From Podarcis raffonei (lineage: Eukaryota; Chordata; Lepidosauria; Squamata; Lacertidae): a stretch of DNA of 64,000 nt. Made by a program: the position numbers and the translations under genes. Where the stretch lies: assembly GCF_027172205.1 (NCBI RefSeq), contig NC_070619.1, forward strand, positions 5,944,959-6,008,958, read 5' to 3'. How positions within the stretch are numbered: the first letter of the stretch is position 1; every line of letters begins with the position of its first letter. The notes below the pieces were generated by a model. The model saw nothing but the letters and a program-made list of their open reading frames with translations, was not told where the DNA came from and did not search any database. Positions 54,101 to 64,000 of this stretch are shown piece after piece.

Positions 54101-57100
54101 GCACCCGGACACTGAGGTCCAGCGCCGAGGGCCTTCTGGTGGTTCCCTCATTGCGAGAAGCAAAGCTACAGCGAACCAGGCAGAGGGCCTTCTCAGTAGT
54201 GGCGCCTGCCCTGTGGAACGCCCTCCCAGCAGATGTCAAAGAGATAAGAAACTACCTGACATTCAGAAGACATCTGAAGGCAGTCCTGTTCAGGGAAGTT
54301 TTTAATGTGTGACATCTTAGTGTATTTTTGGTCTTTGTGGAAGCTGCCCAGAGTGGCTGGGGAAACCCAGCCAGATGGGCGGGGTACAAATAATAAATCA
54401 TCATCACCATCACCATCATTATTAGTTGATTTTGGTAGATTGCCATGAGTTTTATTTGTGTGTGAGAGGGGGTGGGAGGTTGTTGGGTCAAATTAACCAT
54501 ATTGATTTGTATCAATAAACCCCAGTTGTGGGGTTTACGTTGTTGTCTTGTTGGACTGTGTATGTAATAAAAGGGAGCCACAATGGGGTGGAGACATTCT
54601 CTTTTGTTTGTCTCCTGCTGAATTCAATTTGTTGGTTAGCTTTCCTAGTAGCGGCTGCAGTTTGCTCTCGGCTAAGGTTTATCTGATCGGCAGATCTTGC
54701 CTATCTGATAGGCGAGTGCGTGCCTAAATTCTGAGATTGACTTTTATTCCTTTTCCCTTTCAAGAAATGGCAAATGAGCCTTGGGGTCAGTGAAGATAAC
54801 CTGCTGTTTTCCTGTTCCATCTGGAGGTGAGTACAGTTTTCTGCCCTTTATAAAAGTACAGATCTTTCTCTTTGCAGCTTATACATATGTGATTTTCCAT
54901 ATCCTTGCTCCCTGAGTTTGAGGGAGTTGCAGCTCTCGAAGGCACCTTCCTGGTTCTGAAAGGGTTAATCCAGAGGGCTGTTCTCCTCTGCCCTGGCCAC
55001 AGTCCCGGATGGGAGAGGAGAGATAGCTACATTATTAGCCAACATGCAGTGTGTGGCGGGTTCTAAATCACACAAATAGCCTCTGCGACTACAGCGGGCT
55101 CCCTGCCGTGCATGTTCAGTGTGGGGAGGGCTGTGAAGCCAGAGCCTGTTGGGTGCGCAGCAAAGTTGACGAGGCCAACAAGCACGTTCCTGCTGTTCCC
55201 CTCCCCTAGTTTAAGCACCTGAACATCTCCTAATAATCACCCAGCCTGGCATCTTTGTGGAGAGAATCAGAACTTACAGGGTTAAGAAGTTCTGAGTGAC
55301 GTCTCACATTCTGAGGCGTGGTTTAGAATACTGAGGGGAGTGTTTTACTGTGTCTCTCTCAGTGTGTGTTTTGCTCCGTTGCGAGAAAGGAGCAAGATGT
55401 GTGCTTTGTCACCAGGAGAGTTATGATGTTTGTTTTGCTACGAGAATAAAGACTTAAACTAAGATAAGGGAGACACCGTGCGTTAAGCCTGATTTACTAC
55501 GCACACACGGCAACTGTTCCTGTTTCTACGCTGTGTTTACACTCTGCTGAAACTGAGAGGACCCCCGGTAGCAGAGCATCGCGCAGAGGAAGCGTGTGGA
55601 CCCCCGGGGGCTGGTAAAGCTACAAATAAATCATTCCATAATCTTTGCATAAGTAAAGGACCCCTGGACGGTTAAGTCCAGTCAAAGGCAACTGTGGGGT
55701 TGCAGCGCTCATCTAGCTTTCAGGCCGAGGGAGCCGGCGTTTGTCCGCAGACAGCTTTCTGGGTCATGTGGCCAGCAGGACTCAACTGCTTCTGGCGCAA
55801 CGCGACACTGTGACGGAAACCAGAGTGCACGGAAATGCTGTTTACCTTCCCCCTGCAGTGGTGCCTATTTACCTACTTGCTCCGGTGTGCTTTCGAACTG
55901 CTGGGTTGGCAGGAGCTGGGACAGAGCAACGGGAGCTCACCCCATCGTGGGGATTCGAACCTCCGACCTTCTGACCAGCAAGCCCAAGAGGCTCGGTGGT
56001 TTAGACCAGTGCTACCCAACCTTTTTATCGCCGCGGACCGGTAAATGTTTGATAATTTTTCTGTGGCCCGCTTCCTCCTCGGCCAATGGCGTGAGGTTTG
56101 CCTTTCGGCCAATCAGGAAGCGAGAGGACCGCTCCCTGATTGGCCAGGAGGAGCATCAGTGTAACAATAGCGAACTTTCATTCGCTATTGTCACACAGTG
56201 GGCGGGCTTGGGAGGGCGCAATGCTCTGCGCCTCGGCCACCCGCCACAGTGAAATGATTTGAAGTTCCTCGGGTGGCCCGGTGCCGATTGATCCACGGAC
56301 CGGCACCGGTCCGCAGCCCGGGGGTTGGGGAACACTGGTTTAGACCACAGCACCACCCGCGTCCCTACATATAACCCGCATACAACCTCTGCTGTGGCTT
56401 TACATTTTATCCTTTCCTTTCACGTCCAAGGCCCCAAGGGAAGTCTTACCTCTTCTTCACCCAGTTTAAAGGCGAGGTCAAAGGAGCGAAGATCGAGTAT
56501 GGCATGGCCTACGTAAGTCTTTTCTGTTTCTAGGGTGCGGTGGGGGGCTGGCCTAAGGTCTCCTGTTGGATCCTTGGCATCTCCACGTAGAAACGGCCCT
56601 GTCTAAATTTCATTGTGTTTATTTATAGCAGTGTTTGTATGCTACTGCATCATAAAAAAAAAATACAAATAAAAACATATCAGAAGTCTTTACAGCAATA
56701 AAACCACACAATAGAAACCATAACAATATTAAAAACAGGCACCAATTGTTCTTAGTTATTGAATACAGTTATTCAATTGTATTCTCTTTTAATTAATTCA
56801 TTTAACATAATTATTACAAAATATAAGCAAAATATTGCAAATACATACATAAAGGTAAAGGCAGAGGGACCCCTGACTATTAGGTCCAGTCGAGAGTTCA
56901 CAAGGAGATGTTAAATACTATCTATCATTGCCATCCTTCCTTTCCTGTTTATGACCTCGGGGATTTGCTAAATGCATTCCGCATTCCTCCTTGATTCCTG
57001 TTTTATTTACCTGGACATGTAAAGGTAAAGGTAAAGTGACCCCTGACCATTAGGTCCAGTCGTGACTGACTCTGGGGTTGTGGCGCTCATCTCGCTTTAT

Positions 57101-58508
57101 TGGCCGAGGGAGCCGGCGTACAGCTTCCGGGTCATGTGGCCAGCAGGACTAAGCCGCTTCTGGTGAACCAGAGCAGCGCACGGAAACGCCGTTTACCTTC
57201 CCGCCGGAGCGGTACTTATTTATCTACTTGCATTTTGATGTGCTTTCGAACTGCTAGGTTGGCAGGAGCAGGGACTGAGCAACGGGAGCTCACCCTGTTG
57301 CGGGATTCAAACCGCCGACCTTTTGACTGGCAAGCCCTAGGCTCTGTGGTTTAACCCACAGCGCCACCCGCGTCCCTAAATACATACATACATACATACA
57401 TTCATATATATATATTTCAGATGAGCATACACATATATCTAAAAAGAACAAAAGAGAAAAAAGAAGAAAAGAAAAAAGAAAAAAAGAAGAAGACAAGGTG
57501 GAAGAATTTCTTCCAAATTTATTCTACAAATATCTCAATATGAAAATAATTGTATTCTTAATGGCCTTCATAGGTCTGATAGGCTAGAAAAGGTATCATC
57601 AGGTATTTGAAAGTTGGCACAGGAGGTACCTGCTGAATCTCTTTTGGCAGGGAGTTCCACAGGATTGGGGCGATTCTTGCTATTATCAAATGAGCCTCCC
57701 CCACCACTGTAGTGATCGTGTTGGGATATCAAGGTTTGGGCAGTCCCTGGACCTAAGTTGTGCAGGGCTTAGTAGATTAGCCCTGAATGGGGTAACTGTG
57801 CCCCTGAAGGACCAGGAGCTCAGCCTGGGAGTCATTTTGGACTCACAGCTGTCCAAAATTGCAGGTCAATTCTGCGTCCAGGGCAGCTGCCTACCATCTG
57901 GTACAGCAGCTGAGACCCTCCCTGCCCGCAGACCGTCTTGCTAGAGTGGTGCATGCTCTGGTTATCTCCCGCTTGGACTACTGCCATGCGCTTTACGTGG
58001 GGCTACCTTTGAAGGTGACCCGGAAACTGCAACTAATCCAGAATGCGGCAGCTAGACTGGTGACCGGAAGCGGACCATATAACATCAGTCCTGAAAGGCC
58101 TACATTGGCTCCCAGTACGTTTCCGGGCACAAATCAAAGTGTTGGCGCTGACCTTTAAAGCCCTAAACGGCCTCGGCCCAGTATACCTGAAGGAGCGTCT
58201 CCACCCCCATCATTCTGCCCGGACGCTGAGGTCCAGCTCCGAGGGCCTTCTGGCGGTTCCCTCATTGTGAGAAGCCAAGTTACAGGGAACCAGGCAGAGG
58301 GCCTTCTCGGTAGTGGCATCTTCCCTGTGGAACACCCTCCCATCAGATGTCAAGGAAATAAACAACTACCTGACTTTTAGAAGACATCTTAAGGCAGCCC
58401 TGTTTAGGGAAGCTTTTAATGTTTGATGTTTTATCGTGCTTTTAATATTCTGTTGGGAACTGCCCAGGGTGGCTTTGGAAACCCAAATGGGCGGGCTATA
58501 AATAATAA

Positions 58509-58559
<51 letters not shown>

Positions 58560-61108
58560 ACAACAGAATTGAACCTGGCTCGGAAGTAAGGGAATAGCCA
58601 CTTTAGGCCACTGAGAAAAGCAACTAACAAATAAGTAAGCAAAGACCTTCAGGTCCTTCTGCCAGTCACTGTAGACCAGGTGTGGGGAAACTTTGTTCTG
58701 CTGAACGTTGCTTGGCTACAGCCCCACTGGCCAAGCCTTGCTGGGGATGATAAGAATTGGAGTTTGAAAAAACCTGGCAGTCCAAAGCGTTCCTTCCCCA
58801 CACTTGGTCTTGATGGCATTGGGCTTGGATAGACCCAGCGGCCTGAATCAGTGGAAGGCAGATTCCTGTGTTCCTGTGACGACTAGTTTGAGCAGCAGGC
58901 GGGAGAGAAATTTTTGGACATGCCTGTGTGAGTACCTTCTGTCTTGTTGCAGTCCACGGCTGCGGTTGGAGGGCAGAGTGACGTTCCCTTAAAGGAGGAG
59001 GAATTCCAGGTGACCGAAACAGCAGGTGAGTAGCAGCGGGAGGGGCTGATGACACTGCTTCGGGGGTACAGAGGACTGCTTGGGGCGGACAAAGCCTCCA
59101 GAGCGTTCGTGGCAGGAGCTCAGCACCACATGTGGTAGAAGATACCTTCCCTTTCCTTACATTTCCAACACTCATTGGTTCTTGTGTTGCACATTTTAGC
59201 TAGTTTAAAGGTAAAGGTAAAGGGACCCCTGACCATTAGGTCCAGTCGTGGCCGACGTTGCGGTGCTCATCTCACTTTACTGGCCGAGGGACCTGGCGTA
59301 CAGCTTCCGGGTCATGTGGCCAGCAGGACTAAGCCGCTTCTGGCGAACCAGAGCAGCACATGGAAATAATGTTTACCTTCCTGCCAGAGTGGTACCTATT
59401 TATCTACTTGCACTTTGACGTGCTTTCGAACTGCTAGGTTGGCAGGAGCTGGGACTGAGCAATGGAGCTCACCCCGTCGCGGGGATTCGAACCGCCGACC
59501 TTCTGATCGGCAAGTCCTAGGCTCTGTGGTTTAACCCACAGCGCCACCCGTGTCCCTTTTTAGCCGGTTTAGCTGGTGTTAAATACCATCTGTACATCAT
59601 TTTCACAACATTTTCTTTAAGGGCACTGCATGCAGTAAAATCGATACCTTCCTTCCGTAACCATTCCCAGGATTCTAACTGAATATTATATCCAAAATCT
59701 TTAGTCCATTGTCTCATCACCTGATTCAAAGCTCGCTAGGTGGTTTTGGGGTTGCATCTTAAACTGCTTCCCTAGAGTGGAGTAAGGATTTTTAAATATA
59801 TATTTTTAGAGTCAGACTGCATATCACCATGAGCTCACTGGAGCAAAGTGGGATATCAATGCAATCTATCTATCTATCTATCTATCTATCAATCAATCAA
59901 GCTTCCATGTTTGGTGGCAGTGTACCAGTTGCAAGGGATGTGCCGGAGAAGGCTGTTGCTTCTGACCTTTCGCTTGTATGGAGAACAGGAGCTTAACCGT
60001 CACATCTGTGGCTCCTAAGCAGTGGTCGGTTTTCTGAAGCTTGTTCTGTAGCTCAGATAACGTACGCTGGCTCTGTCCTCTTGTGGGCAAATTGCTTACT
60101 GGAACTGTGTTGTTGTTTAGTCGTTTAGTCGTGCCCGACTCTTTGTGACTCCATGGACCAGAGCACGCCAGGCCCCCCTGTCTTCCACTGCCTCCTGCAG
60201 TTTGGTCAGACTCATGCTGGCTGCTTCGAGAACACTGTCCCACCATCTCGTCCTCTGTCGTCCCCTTCTCCTTGTGCCCTCCATCTTTCCCAACATCAGG
60301 GTCTTTTCCAGGGAGTCTTCTCTTCTCATGAGGTGGCCAAAGTATTGGAGCCTCAGCTTCATGATCTACCCTTCCAGTGAGCACTCAGGGCTGATTTCCT
60401 TCAGAACGGAGAGGTTTGATCTTCTTGCAGTCCATGGGACTCTCAAGAGACTAGTAAAGGTAAAGGGACCCCTGACCATTAGGTCCAGTCGTGGCCGACT
60501 CTGGGGTTGCGGCGCTCATCTTGCTTTATTGGCCAAGGGAGCCGGTGTACAGTTTCCGGGTCATGTGGCCAGCATGACTAAGCCGCTTCTGGTGAACCAG
60601 AGCAGTGCACGGAAACGCTGTTTACCTTCCCGCCGGAGTGGTACCTACTGATCTACTTGCACTTTGACGTGCTTTCGAACTGCTAGGTTGGCAGGAGCAG
60701 GGACCGAGCAACGGGAGCTCACCCCGTCGCGGGGATTCGAACTGCCGACCTTCTGATCGGCAAGCCCTAGGCTCTGTGATTTAACCCACAGCGCCACCCG
60801 CGTCCCTCTCAAGAGACTGCTTGTGGGCAAATTGGTTACCTGTGCCCCTTTGGTCTGAGAACAAATCGTGTCTCCACAGCGCCACCTGCGTGATCCTACA
60901 CGACAGATGGCCATCCAACCTCTGTTTAAAAAGGAGAGACTGTTCCGCTGTTGAGCAGCTGTGATCCTGCCTTTCCTTGTGTTTTCTGCCCTTCTGTTCA
61001 CCCTGCTGTCGTCTTCTCCCCTTTGCAGTGTTTCACAAGGAAGGCAAATTCCGCTCAGAACTGTCCAAGCTGCTGATCGTCGCCAAAACGGCCCACGACG
61101 AGCTGTGA
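50818..61108 (+). CDS. MYDGF: Myeloid-derived growth factor
   Basis: A small beta-sheet protein of the ER/Golgi lumen and secretory route, reported in mammals as a paracrine factor in heart repair. Exons: 50818-50997, 53257-53307, 54765-54826, 56431-56512, 58953-59025, 61029-61108; 528 bp, 175 residues (human 173). All GT-AG, phases 0, 0, 2, 0, 1. Signal peptide about residues 1-35 (core TAAAFLVILPLLPAAEAGA). Family signatures: EFDVRPGG..HSFS, YTCTFTYAAQGGTNEKWQMS, FSCSIWRPQGKSYLFFTQFK, IEYGMAY and ELSKLLIVAK. The two cysteines (YTC, FSC) of the mature protein are kept. The end is HDEL, a KDEL-type retrieval signal; human ends RTEL. The start was chosen by homology and Kozak context, but an in-frame ATG lies 36 codons upstream. 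Confidence 0.97.
51235..51560 (-). mobile_element. L1 3' end
   Basis: 'tttccaaataatatttattattttc' (complement of an A-rich tail) to 'cctcgaatctcttccatccg'. No frame left. MYDGF intron 1. Confidence 0.5.
51630..51900 (-). mobile_element. L1 3' end
   Basis: 'ctttttttaataccggcagc' to 'cgtatgtaactagtctgtcc', L1-like 3' sequence in reverse. Confidence 0.5.
51905..52073. repeat. Degenerate tandem repeat of TTTATTGCA units
   Basis: Irregular repetition of 'atttatttattgcagt' and 'gaatgcattcattt'. A hydrophobic frame through it has no protein meaning. Confidence 0.75.
52076..52316. mobile_element. Tigger/pogo-like MITE 10
   Basis: CAGTGGTACCTCAGGTTACA to AACCTGAGGTACTACTG, TA on both sides. Confidence 0.88.
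52320..52560 (-). mobile_element. CORE-type SINE, decayed
   Basis: 'cacaacagccttgtgaggta', 'gggcatttgaaccctggcttc', 'ataaccattaccccacactggctc', the complement of the SINE at 28801-29062. Confidence 0.65.
52577..52800. mobile_element. Tigger/pogo-like MITE 11, right tip lost
   Basis: Starts CAGTGGTACCTCGGGTTACA. The right end stops at AACCCGAGG where a SINE tail begins; the last ~9 bases of the inverted repeat are absent. Confidence 0.82.
52800..53117 (-). mobile_element. Sauria-type SINE, 'GCCC.TACGGGC' subfamily, head truncated
   Basis: Tail AAAGGTAAAGGTACCCC at left, ends at the B box region 'cgacctttcgatcggcaa'. The A-box end is missing. Confidence 0.85.
53120..53256. other. Intron 1 end, MYDGF
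   Basis: Contains the polypyrimidine tract 'tttctgtttctttctttccttcag' before exon 2. No other element. Confidence 0.6.
53620..54410 (+). mobile_element. L2-like LINE 3' end
   Basis: [40 protein letters not shown], then after small frame breaks [23 protein letters not shown], and 'gggcggggtacaaataataaatc' plus an ATC tail. MYDGF intron 2. Confidence 0.88.
54412..54760. other. MYDGF intron 2, nothing recognised
   Basis: No repeat family or exon-like frame identified apart from short simple sequence. Confidence 0.4.
55230..55640 (+). mobile_element. Possible LTR-like relic
   Basis: A TGTGGAGAGAATCAG start, a GAATAAAGACTTAAAC signal and a GC-rich end are LTR-like in order, but I found no matching termini or duplication. 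Fossil at most. Confidence 0.25.
55656..56365 (-). mobile_element. Sauria-type SINE, 'GACGGTTAAGTCC' subfamily, with hAT insertion
   Basis: Tail side 'aaaggacccctggacggttaag' at left, B box GGGGATTCGAACC at about 55951, A-box end 'cacagcaccacccgcgtccc' at right. The hAT element at 56007-56337 splits it. Confidence 0.85.
56007..56337. mobile_element. hAT (Charlie-like) non-autonomous element
   Basis: CAGTGCTACCCAACCTTTTT and GGGGGTTGGGGAACACTG are its termini. 'gccgcggaccggtaaatg' and 'cggcaccggtccgcagcccg' lie just inside. A perfect 8-bp duplication GTTTAGAC at 55999-56006 and 56338-56345. No transposase. Confidence 0.9.
56850..57377 (-). mobile_element. Sauria-type SINE with a captured segment and duplicated tail
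   Basis: Left: AAAGGTAAAGGCAGAGGGAC to 'attaggtccagtc' at 56851-56892; then a 130-bp insert matching 37985-38116; then the tail again from about 57020 and the rest of the SINE to GCGTCCC at 57377. AAATACATACAT-type repeats flank the whole composite at about 56838 and 57378. Confidence 0.75.
57770..58560 (+). mobile_element. L2-like LINE 3' end
   Basis: [40 protein letters not shown], then frame-broken RT C-terminus, and 'gggcgggctataaataataaatt' with about 17 ATT units. MYDGF intron 4. Confidence 0.88.
58675..58805. mobile_element. hAT-type MITE
   Basis: 'gaccaggtgtggggaaac' and 'ccttccccacacttggtc' are inverted ends; 'gctggggatgataagaattgg' in the loop. Confidence 0.6.
59105..59750 (-). 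mobile_element. L1 ORF2 fragment split by a SINE
   Basis: The minus strand reads MRQWTKDFGYNIQLESWEWL, MMYRWYLTP, then beyond the SINE a stretch coding NECWKCKEREGIFYH, contiguous in L1 ORF2. MYDGF intron 5. Confidence 0.8.
59209..59557 (-). mobile_element. Sauria-type SINE, 'CCATTAGGTCC' family
   Basis: Reverse, near full length, flanked by TTTTAGCTAGTTTA and TTTTAGCCGGTTTA (a two-base-diverged duplication). Confidence 0.9.
59811..59905. repeat. SINE 3' scrap with (ATCT)n microsatellite
   Basis: 'gagcaaagtgggatatcaatgc' followed by seven or so ATCT units and AATC units. Confidence 0.75.
60107..60820 (-). mobile_element. RTE/BovB LINE 3' end, split by a SINE
   Basis: GTTGTTGTTTAGTCGTTTAG to 'gtccatgggactctcaagagact'. 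The flanks 'cttgtgggcaaattg' at about 60077 and 60820 look like its target duplication. MYDGF intron 5. Confidence 0.88.
60453..60805 (-). mobile_element. Sauria-type SINE, 'CCATTAGGTCC' family
   Basis: Reverse, full length, flanked by CTCTCAAGAGACT at 60440-60452 and 60806-60818. Younger than the BovB copy it entered. Confidence 0.93.
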
Positions 61109-61345
61109 ATCGCCGAGTTCCCTTGCCTGTTAGAAGGTGCTCTGCTTTGCCGGGGACACTGCAAGCGGATCTTCTGGCTGACTCTTGCAGAGGTGGGGAC
61201 CTCTCTCCTGTGCTACCCTGGAGTAGGAATTGGGGAAGCATTTGCAAAACTGCACAGTGCTTCGGCACCACAAACCCTGAAAGCTCCTCTTGAGATGTTT
61301 CTGGTGTTCTGCTTTGGAATACGAATTGTCACCGGCGGTGCAGGG

Positions 61346-61633
61346 AATAAATGTGGGGCGCCGTTTATCATCCTAGCAATCTTCGTTTCCAGTCTGATGG
61401 TGCAGCACCCAATCTGGGAGAGACCAGCGGCAGCTGTCACAGAGAGACTGCGTCTGAAAACCGTCGCAGAAGTTTCGATTCCTCTGATCATTTTTCATCC
61501 AAAAAGGACCAAATAAATACACCGGCGCATTCCCTCCCCACCTTGTCTTCCCCCTCCGTAAGCCAGCTTAATAACCACAACGGAATCCCACCTTCTCTCT
61601 TCCTTGGTGAAAAAGGGCAATAGTTCGAATAAA
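61346..61633 (+). terminator. MYDGF poly(A) signals
   Basis: AATAAA at 61346-61351, 61511-61516 and 61628-61633, that is 238, 403 and 520 bp after the stop. Three alternative 3' ends are possible. Confidence 0.65.
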
Positions 61634-61675
61634 TCAGAATATATATATCTCTCTCAGTTTGCCTCTGTTCGTCTC

Positions 61676-61696
61676 TTTGCTGCTGCTGCTGCTGCG
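61676..61696. repeat. Short (TGC)n run
   Basis: Six or seven TGC units just downstream of the last MYDGF poly(A) signal. Confidence 0.8.
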
Positions 61697-61753
61697 TCCA
61701 TTTCCTGGGCGCTTTAATTGGTGTGCAAGTCTCGTCTGTCTTGCTCTCAAGAG

Positions 61754-62005
61754 CAGGGGTCAGCAAACTTTTTCAGCAGGGGGCCGGTCCACTGTACCTC
61801 AGACCTTGTGGGGGGACCGGTCTAAATTTTGAAAAATATATATGAATGAATTCCTATGTCCCACAAATGACACAGAGATGCATTTTAAATAAAAGGACAC
61901 ATTCTACTCATGTAAAAACACGCTGATTCCCTGACCGTCCACGGGCCGGATTTAGAAGGCGATTGGGCCGGATCCAGCCCCTGGGCCTTAGTTTGCCTAC
62001 CCATG
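61754..62005. mobile_element. hAT non-autonomous element
   Basis: CAGGGGTCAGCAAACTTTTT and GTTTGCCTACCCATG termini; 8-bp flanks CTCAAGAG and CTGAAGAG differ at one base. A fragment of the same element is at 24768-24955. Confidence 0.85.
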
Positions 62006-62369
62006 CTGAAGAGCATTGAAAAGAGGAATGTACTGTTATTTTTAGTTTTCTTGAAGGAACAATGCAACTCAAAACACCATAAAAAACAACCAAACCCCTG
62101 GTGCAAGGTCAAAATAAACTTGTAAGGTTATGTTGTAGAATGACATGGAACGATGAATGGTGACTCTACCACATAAATACATTCCCACCCACAGCTTCAG
62201 AAAAATTTAAAAGCAAAAGCCAGAGTCGCCCCCTCATTTCTATAACCACTATGTATTTTAAAGGAAAAAAATCTCAAGGTGATTTGCAGCATGTTGAAAC
62301 ATCCCCAAAACCCAGAACAAAACATTACTGAAGAAAATCACATGCAAAGTATACATTCAAAGCAACATA

Positions 62370-62520
62370 TAGTGAGGGGGGGGAAAAAAGTATTTGATCC
62401 CCTGCTAAGTTTGCCCCCGACAAAGAAATGACCAGTCCATAATGGTAGGTTTATTGTAGCTGTGAGAGGCAGAATAACAACAGGAAAACTTCCAGAAACC
62501 CAGAAGACATGCGCCACCAA
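62370..62520. mobile_element. Tc1-like MITE, one end only
   Basis: 'agtgaggggggggaaaaaagtatttgatcccctgct', then 'gaccagtccataatggtaggtttattgtagctgtgag'. The right end is missing. Confidence 0.75.
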
Positions 62521-62767
62521 TTCACAACTGCCATCTCTATAGGGACATAAGCGTTTTTCGTGTGGATTCTGTTGGAATTGTCCCTCAAGTCCAGCCGAGG
62601 GCAGTACATTCAATCTTGCAAGAGTAAAAGCGCATCTATGTTCTAGAATTGCTAGGTTATGCAGATAGGGCGCCAGAGAGCCGAAATGGGAAGGTGGAAA
62701 ATAGTCATACCACGGGCAAAATTTCCTTATTGTGGCCAAGTTGTTTTGACGCTCGATATCATTTAGG

Positions 62768-63117
62768 TAAAGGTAAAGGTACCCCTGACCATTAGGTCCA
62801 GTCATGGCTGACTCTGGGGTTTCTGCTCTCATCTCACTTTACTGGCCAAGGGAGCCGGCGTACAGCTTCCGGGTCATGTGGCCAGCATGACTGAGCCGCT
62901 TCTGGCGAACCAGAGCAGCGCACAGAAACGCCGTTTACCTTCCCGCCGGAGCGGTACCTATTTATCTACTTGCACTTTGACGTGCTTTCGAACTGCTAGG
63001 TGGGCAGGAGCAGGGACTGAGCAACGGGAGCTCACTCCGTCATGGCGGGGATTCGAACCGCTGACCTTCTGATTGGCAAGTCCTAGGCTCTGTGGTTTAA
63101 CCCACAGCGCCACCCGC
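62768..63117 (-). mobile_element. Sauria-type SINE, mixed subfamily features
   Basis: The tail carries GGTACCCCTG of one subfamily joined to ACCATTAGGTCC of the other. Flanked by GATATCATTTAGG at 62755-62767 and 63118-63130. Confidence 0.92.
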
Positions 63118-63359
63118 GATATCATTTAGGCGCTGACAAATTGGACTGTTTGCTTTACTAAAACCCAAAGTGAGTCGCTGTTGCGGTGATAAACCACAGG
63201 AGAGAAGTTTTTGATAGGTTAGTCCAGGCGCTCGTGTGACAATCTTGCAGCACTAGACATATTCGACTTGGGGGATTTGAGTTTAGGCGAAGCCAATAGT
63301 TAAGTGTCCTAATCCAGATCCGTAATTCTACCGGGGGAAGATTAGCCTCTTGGACAGAT

Positions 63360-63490
63360 AGAAAAATAGAATTGTAGAGTTGGCAGGAACCTTGACGGTC
63401 ATCTAGTCCAACCCCTTGCAGTGCAGGAATATGCAACTCGAACCTGCAACCTTGGCATTACCAGCAACCACACTCTTTAACCAGCGGAGC
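63360..63490 (-). mobile_element. tRNA-Ile-like SINE with CR1 tail
   Basis: 'agaattgtagagttggcagg', 'tctagtccaaccccttgcag', 'ctcgaacctgcaaccttggc' and 'accagc..ccacactctttaaccagcggagc'. An uninterrupted relative of 16297-16885. Confidence 0.7.
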
Positions 63491-63494
63491 GAGC

Positions 63495-63960
63495 TTTGGT
63501 CTGACTGGGTAGGGAATCTTCCTGTGTTTCGCCGCGAGCAGCCGTCCTTCCTCTGAGGACAGCTTTCCTTGGCATGTAATTAACGAGGCTCTCAGCAGGT
63601 TGCTGACTAACGAGTGGAAAGGGATTGCTGCTGCATCTCTGGCCTCCTTCTTTCGCAGCATCAATCACCTGTCGTTCTGCGGCGCTTCCGTGCAGCTGCC
63701 GACGTTCCAGCTGCTCAGCGTTCGCCGGCAGCTGGTGGGGTTGGCAAGGAAGATGCTCCAAGATTCTGGGAGATTAGCAATCTCTGAATTGACTTGCTTC
63801 ATTTTTAGAAGGAAGACCTCCTGGGCTTAAAGGGTCGGCTTTAGTCCAGGAATATCTTCCCAATAGGGCCGGCTCACACATAAGGCAAGGTGAGGCGACT
63901 GCCTCAGGTGGCAAGGTTCACAGAGGCAGCAGATCCCAATGTAAATCTTTATTCATTAAT
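63495..63960. other. Unassigned sequence, open frames on both strands
   Basis: A 76-codon plus frame (63600-63830) and a 94-codon minus frame (63761-63477) overlap. Neither resembles a protein I know and no splice context supports them. GC content is moderate and no repeat was recognised. Confidence 0.3.
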
Positions 63961-63972
63961 ATTATTACAGTG

Positions 63973-64000
63973 GTAAAAAGGTAAAGGGATCCCAGACTGT
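63973..64000 (-). mobile_element. Sauria-type SINE, start only
   Basis: AAAAAGGTAAAGGGATCCCA is the tail end of a reverse SINE that runs off the window. Confidence 0.7.

Noticed and set aside
55230-55640. Full LTR annotation
   Set aside because: An AATAAA and LTR-like composition were seen, but no termini or duplication, so it is listed only as a weak possibility.
63477-63830. Possible exon of a gene right of MYDGF
   Set aside because: The frames on both strands are unlike any neighbour protein I could recall, including TNFAIP8L1, and they have no splice sites that fit.

Overview
This is vertebrate nuclear DNA, almost certainly from a squamate reptile. A lacertid-type lizard is my guess, but the sequence alone does not prove the family. 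The evidence is intron-split vertebrate genes embedded in a dense, recent repeat load: Sauria-type tRNA SINEs ending in ACCTTT, RTE/BovB LINE tails ending in (CAA)n, L2-like and CR1 LINEs, L1 3' ends, Tigger/pogo-like and Tc1-like MITEs, hAT MITEs and a few solo LTRs.

Four host genes are readable. (1) 3.8-7.9 kb, minus strand: the first two coding exons of an SLC1-family glutamate transporter, closest by eye to SLC1A7/EAAT5; the rest lies left of the window. (2) 12.9-19.8 kb, plus: POLE4, complete in four exons, with a CpG-island promoter and a tandem CCAAT/GC-box array in intron 1. (3) 31.1-46.8 kb, plus: a complete cathepsin L-like cysteine protease with one non-coding leader exon, seven coding exons and a TATA promoter. 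(4) 50.8-61.6 kb, plus: MYDGF, complete in six exons, ending in HDEL. All predicted splice sites are GT-AG and the phases agree across exons. The last three genes are co-oriented, each with its own promoter and poly(A) signal, and there is no operon logic.

The rest is transposon strata. 0-12 kb: SINE and LTR nests and a composite segment carrying a 38-bp minisatellite, bracketed by a 193-bp direct repeat and copied again in POLE4 intron 3. 20-31 kb: intergenic repeats, including an L1 with 5' and 3' ends but no coding body. 34-46 kb: cathepsin introns full of L2-like, BovB, Tigger and Tc1 insertions, one of them about 28 bp from a splice acceptor. 47-50 kb: intergenic repeats with an L1-in-CR1 nest. 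51-61 kb: MYDGF introns with a hAT-in-SINE nest and a SINE that has captured a segment also present in a cathepsin intron. 62-64 kb: repeats and one unassigned stretch.

I do not see a coherent unknown gene system. The most unusual items are the 38-bp minisatellite composite and its long flanking duplication, the tandem CCAAT modules in POLE4, the in-frame upstream start and HDEL end of MYDGF, the shared open frame in two related solo LTRs, and several dated nested insertions.
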